A stretch of DNA of 8,211 nt from Candidatus Methanogaster sp. UBA203 (GTDB lineage: Archaea; Halobacteriota; Methanosarcinia; Methanosarcinales; Methanogasteraceae): assembly GCA_002503595.1 (NCBI GenBank), contig DASC01000044.1, positions 1 through 8,211 of the forward strand. Reading direction: 5' to 3'. A model generated the notes under the pieces. The model was not told the origin of the DNA and did not search any database. It saw nothing but the letters and a program-made list of their open reading frames with translations. Position numbers and translations under genes: made by a program. This document shows positions 5,858 through 8,211 of the stretch, in pieces (position 1 is the first letter of the stretch; the number at the start of each line of letters is the position of its first letter).

Positions 5858-8151
5858 AACGCCAGTGTCATCCGCAGGAGACCGTGCAGCAGACGCTTGA
5901 CTGGAAGAGCGTGCCGCAGATGCCCCGGGTTCGGACAACGGACGGGCATGTGATGGACTGGGACAGGCGCGCAATCGTAGCCCAGCTCGTAAAGGAGACG
6001 CAGCTTTCCAAGCAATTTTACAGGATCGATCCGATAACCGTTGAAGAGGCGGGGGGGATTGCGAAAGAGGTGGAGGCGCGCATCAAAAAGATCGGTCTGA
6101 AGCACCTGTCAGGTCCGCTCGTGCGCGAACTTGTCAACGTAGCCCTCCTTGAGCGCGGGCATCCCGAATGGCGAAACATCTCAACAAGGGTGGGGACTCC
6201 GGTGTATGACGCGCACCAGATCGATGTGGGCGAAGGGTTCGAGGCAAACGAAAATGCAAATCTTCAGGAGAATGCAGAAACTTCGCATAAGAAGAAGGCA
6301 GACAAGATTTCGAAAGAGCAGTATCTGCTCTTGCTTCCGCCGAAACTCGCTGATTCTCACCTGAACGGGGATATCCACATCCATGATCTCGAATATCTCG
6401 GAACGCGCAGTTTCTGCATGGACTGGGATCTCAGGTACTTCTTCTATTACGGGCTGATGCCGGATGGGAGTGGCACGAAGTCGAGTGTCGCAGGTCCTGC
6501 AAAGAAGGCAGAGGTTGCGATTCTCCACGCAGTAAAGGCTCTCGGGAGCGCACAGACGAACTTTGCAGGTGGTCAGGGGTTTTACAACTTTTTGACGTTT
6601 CTTGCACCGTATCTCGAGGGAATGTCCTACGAGGAGATCGAGCAACTGATGCAGATGTTTGTTTACGAGATGACTCAGATGATGGTCGCACGCGGAGGAC
6701 AGCTCGTCTTCTCGTCGGTCCAGCTGGCTCCGGGCGTTCCAAAGCTCTGGAGGGACAAACCGATCGTATACCGTGGAAGAATCCATAACGGCGATCCGGA
6801 TCAGGCACCGCTCCGGACGTACGGCGAGTTTGAGCGCGAGGTGCGGATCTCGTTTAAGGCGCTGATGAATGTCATGCTTGGAGGGGATTACTGGGGCAAG
6901 CCATTCAATTTCCCGAAGCCAGAGATCTCGATAGAACCTGATTTCATAGAGGAGGACGAGGAGTTTAATGCGAAACACCCAGATCTTCCGACTTATTCCG
7001 AACTGTACGATCTCACCTTCGAACTATCAGCAAAGTTCGGCGCCCCTTACTTCGATAACCAGATACCGGAGTATCGTGGCGCCGGAGAGGGGATATCGTG
7101 CTATCAATGTTGTGCTTACAATTTCTCATCAAACGCGGATACCGACGACGATTTTGATGATAAACTCATCTTTAAGGACGGGAAGCATTTCTCGATGGGG
7201 GCGTGGCAGGTTATCTCTGTAAACTGCCCGAGAGCCGCATACCGGGCGAACCGTGACGATGAGGCGCTGTTTAATGAGTTGAAGCGGCTGATGGATATAG
7301 CGGTACAGATCCACAAGATCAAGAGGGAATGGATGAATCAGATCGTGGATGCGCAGCGGATGCCATTTGCTACACAGCGTCCACTGGATCCGATTACCAT
7401 GGAGAAAGGGTCACAGGCGGTCGATCTGGAAGGTCTCGTGTACGAGATCGGTGTCGTCGGCATCAACGAGATGGTGCATCACCATACCGGGCACCAGTTG
7501 CACGAATCAAAGGATGCGTGGAAGCTTGCGATCCGGGCGATGACCGAGATGGAGTTCTATTCGAAGGAGTTGAGCGAAGAGCATGGCATGACGATCGCGC
7601 TTGCAAGAACGCCTGCTGAGACGACTGCGGGACGGTTTGCCGTGGCTGACATACTCGATCCCAAATACTCGGAATGCGCAAAAGAGGTTGTCAAAGGCGA
7701 CCTTGCTCGGGCACTCGCAAGCATCCATAAGACAAGAGACCTCCCGATATACTACACAAACGGAACGCATATTCCGCCGGGTGCTAGTATCTCGCTTGCA
7801 GAGCGTATAGGGCTTGAGCACGTCTTCTTCCCGATCGTGGACGGCGGCAACATCATGCACATCTTCCTTGGCGAGAGCACACCCGACCCGAAGGGGCTTC
7901 GCGACTTCGCAATGCGGATCGCAAAGAATACACAGACCGGATACTTCGCATTCACAAGAGACATGACTATATGCACGGACTGTTCCCATCTCGCGCCTGG
8001 GTTAAAGGACGAGTGCCCGAACTGCGGGTCAACGAACGTGGAGCAGTTGTCGCGGGTTACAGGGTATCTTCAGGCAGTATCCGGATGGAATGCCGCAAAG
8101 AAGCAGGAACTTGAGGACCGGAAGCGGTACGGCGAATCGGATATGGTATGA
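5854..8151 (+). CDS. nrdD: Anaerobic (class III) ribonucleoside-triphosphate reductase
   Basis: This 765-residue glycyl-radical enzyme makes deoxyribonucleotides from ribonucleoside triphosphates without oxygen. Residues about 25-115 form one ATP-cone allosteric domain (begins VRTTDGHVMDWDRRAI). The barrel follows: GDIHIHDLEYLG, then C188 in SFCMDWD, matching the first active-site cysteine of E. coli/T4 NrdD. The finger loop reads SCYQCCAY (C416, C419, C420), where the thiyl-radical cysteine should lie. ARTPAETTAGRF (about 584-595) and YYTNGTHIPPGAS are typical. Near the C-terminus C707, C710, C721 and C724 form the zinc site, and G737 in RVTGYL is the radical glycine. GGAG (5842-5845) is its ribosome site inside the redoxin gene. 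The adjoining redoxin and extra cysteines suggest the redoxin-dependent type rather than the formate-dependent one. The activase NrdG is not in the window. Confidence 0.96.
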   Translation: MKRQCHPQETVQQTLDWKSVPQMPRVRTTDGHVMDWDRRAIVAQLVKETQLSKQFYRIDPITVEEAGGIAKEVEARIKKIGLKHLSGPLVRELVNVALLERGHPEWRNISTRVGTPVYDAHQIDVGEGFEANENANLQENAETSHKKKADKISKEQYLLLLPPKLADSHLNGDIHIHDLEYLGTRSFCMDWDLRYFFYYGLMPDGSGTKSSVAGPAKKAEVAILHAVKALGSAQTNFAGGQGFYNFLTFLAPYLEGMSYEEIEQLMQMFVYEMTQMMVARGGQLVFSSVQLAPGVPKLWRDKPIVYRGRIHNGDPDQAPLRTYGEFEREVRISFKALMNVMLGGDYWGKPFNFPKPEISIEPDFIEEDEEFNAKHPDLPTYSELYDLTFELSAKFGAPYFDNQIPEYRGAGEGISCYQCCAYNFSSNADTDDDFDDKLIFKDGKHFSMGAWQVISVNCPRAAYRANRDDEALFNELKRLMDIAVQIHKIKREWMNQIVDAQRMPFATQRPLDPITMEKGSQAVDLEGLVYEIGVVGINEMVHHHTGHQLHESKDAWKLAIRAMTEMEFYSKELSEEHGMTIALARTPAETTAGRFAVADILDPKYSECAKEVVKGDLARALASIHKTRDLPIYYTNGTHIPPGASISLAERIGLEHVFFPIVDGGNIMHIFLGESTPDPKGLRDFAMRIAKNTQTGYFAFTRDMTICTDCSHLAPGLKDECPNCGSTNVEQLSRVTGYLQAVSGWNAAKKQELEDRKRYGESDMV

Positions 8152-8211
8152 GCGATTTTTTCACAAAAAATCGAGTAAGAAATGCCCTTGAACATGCTCG
8201 GGTACCCTGTG
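8148..8211 (+). CDS. Start of a downstream ORF, cut by the window edge
   Basis: An ATG at 8148-8150 overlaps the nrdD stop (ATGA) and opens a frame that continues for 21 codons to the window edge without a stop. It begins MSDFFTKNRVRNALEHARV. The ATGA overlap repeats the arrangement between the redoxin and nrdD, which supports a real third gene in the operon. The upstream ribosome site is weak. NrdG would be expected here, but this start shows nothing of the radical-SAM cysteine motif or the usual NrdG beginning; too little is visible to exclude anything. A perfect hairpin lies in codons 3-9, which could instead mean that the transcript ends here. Confidence 0.45.
   Translation, partial: MSDFFTKNRVRNALEHARVPC
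8153..8173 (+). repeat. Perfect 9-bp hairpin just after nrdD
   Basis: CGATTTTTT (8153-8161) and AAAAAATCG (8165-8173) are perfect inverted repeats around the loop CAC. It begins two bases beyond the nrdD stop. It contains a T6 run on the plus strand (8156-8161) and could act as a terminator for nrdD, or modulate translation of the overlapping ORF at 8148. Confidence 0.5.

Noticed and set aside
6181..6978. 265-residue ORF on the minus strand inside nrdD
   Set aside because: It is antisense to conserved NrdD barrel sequence and shows no family features; nrdD is certain.
7507..7989. 160-residue ORF on the minus strand inside nrdD
   Set aside because: It is another antisense shadow, Cys/Val/Arg-rich without any recognisable domain.
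1..8211. Very frequent GATC across the window, considered as a methylation or regulatory signal
   Set aside because: Most copies come from a preference for ATC (Ile) codons and GAT/GAG-ATC pairs inside genes; they are not clustered in intergenic DNA.
1..8211. Search for CRISPR repeats, transposase genes, terminal inverted repeats or toxin-antitoxin pairs
   Set aside because: I saw no regularly spaced repeats, no transposase motifs and no paired small ORFs of that kind. The region reads as conserved housekeeping and surface-related genes.

Overview
The window looks like ordinary chromosomal DNA from a euryarchaeon, most plausibly a methanogen or methane/alkane-oxidising relative in the Halobacteriota (Methanosarcina / Methanomicrobia / Syntrophoarchaeia / ANME-1 breadth). 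The evidence is a DUF2298 (archaeal 'YYY') membrane protein, a free-standing KaiC/RAD55-type ATPase, a tRNA gene without an encoded CCA end, archaeal TATA-like promoters, Shine-Dalgarno sites such as GGTGATC, and a class III ribonucleotide reductase paired with a redoxin as known from methanogens. The lineage is an inference from gene content, not from a marker phylogeny.

Layout. Positions 1-199 hold no gene I can support. Three genes then lie on the minus strand (200-4194): an NAD-dependent nucleotide-sugar epimerase, a KaiC-like ATPase, and a 707-residue polytopic DUF2298 protein that resembles GT-C glycosyltransferases. The first two have their own TATA-like elements, so these are probably separate transcripts. 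The epimerase and the DUF2298 protein would both fit cell-surface glycan assembly.

A 35-bp divergent gap (4195-4229) separates this block from plus-strand genes: a 95-residue three-helix membrane protein of unknown function, followed after 5 nt by argB (acetylglutamate kinase). A short T-run after argB may end that transcript.

A tRNA-Arg(CCU) gene lies at 5494-5568. Only 25 nt separate it from a glutaredoxin/NrdH-like gene, which overlaps nrdD (anaerobic ribonucleoside-triphosphate reductase) by ATGA. The redoxin presumably supplies electrons to NrdD. A further ORF begins in another ATGA overlap at the nrdD stop and runs off the window; its visible residues do not look like the expected activase NrdG.

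I found no mobile element, CRISPR array or defence system. The points most worth a second look are the redoxin-nrdD unit with its cysteine-rich active-site loop, the very close tRNA-redoxin spacing, the small membrane protein coupled to argB, and the perfect hairpin at the start of the last partial ORF.
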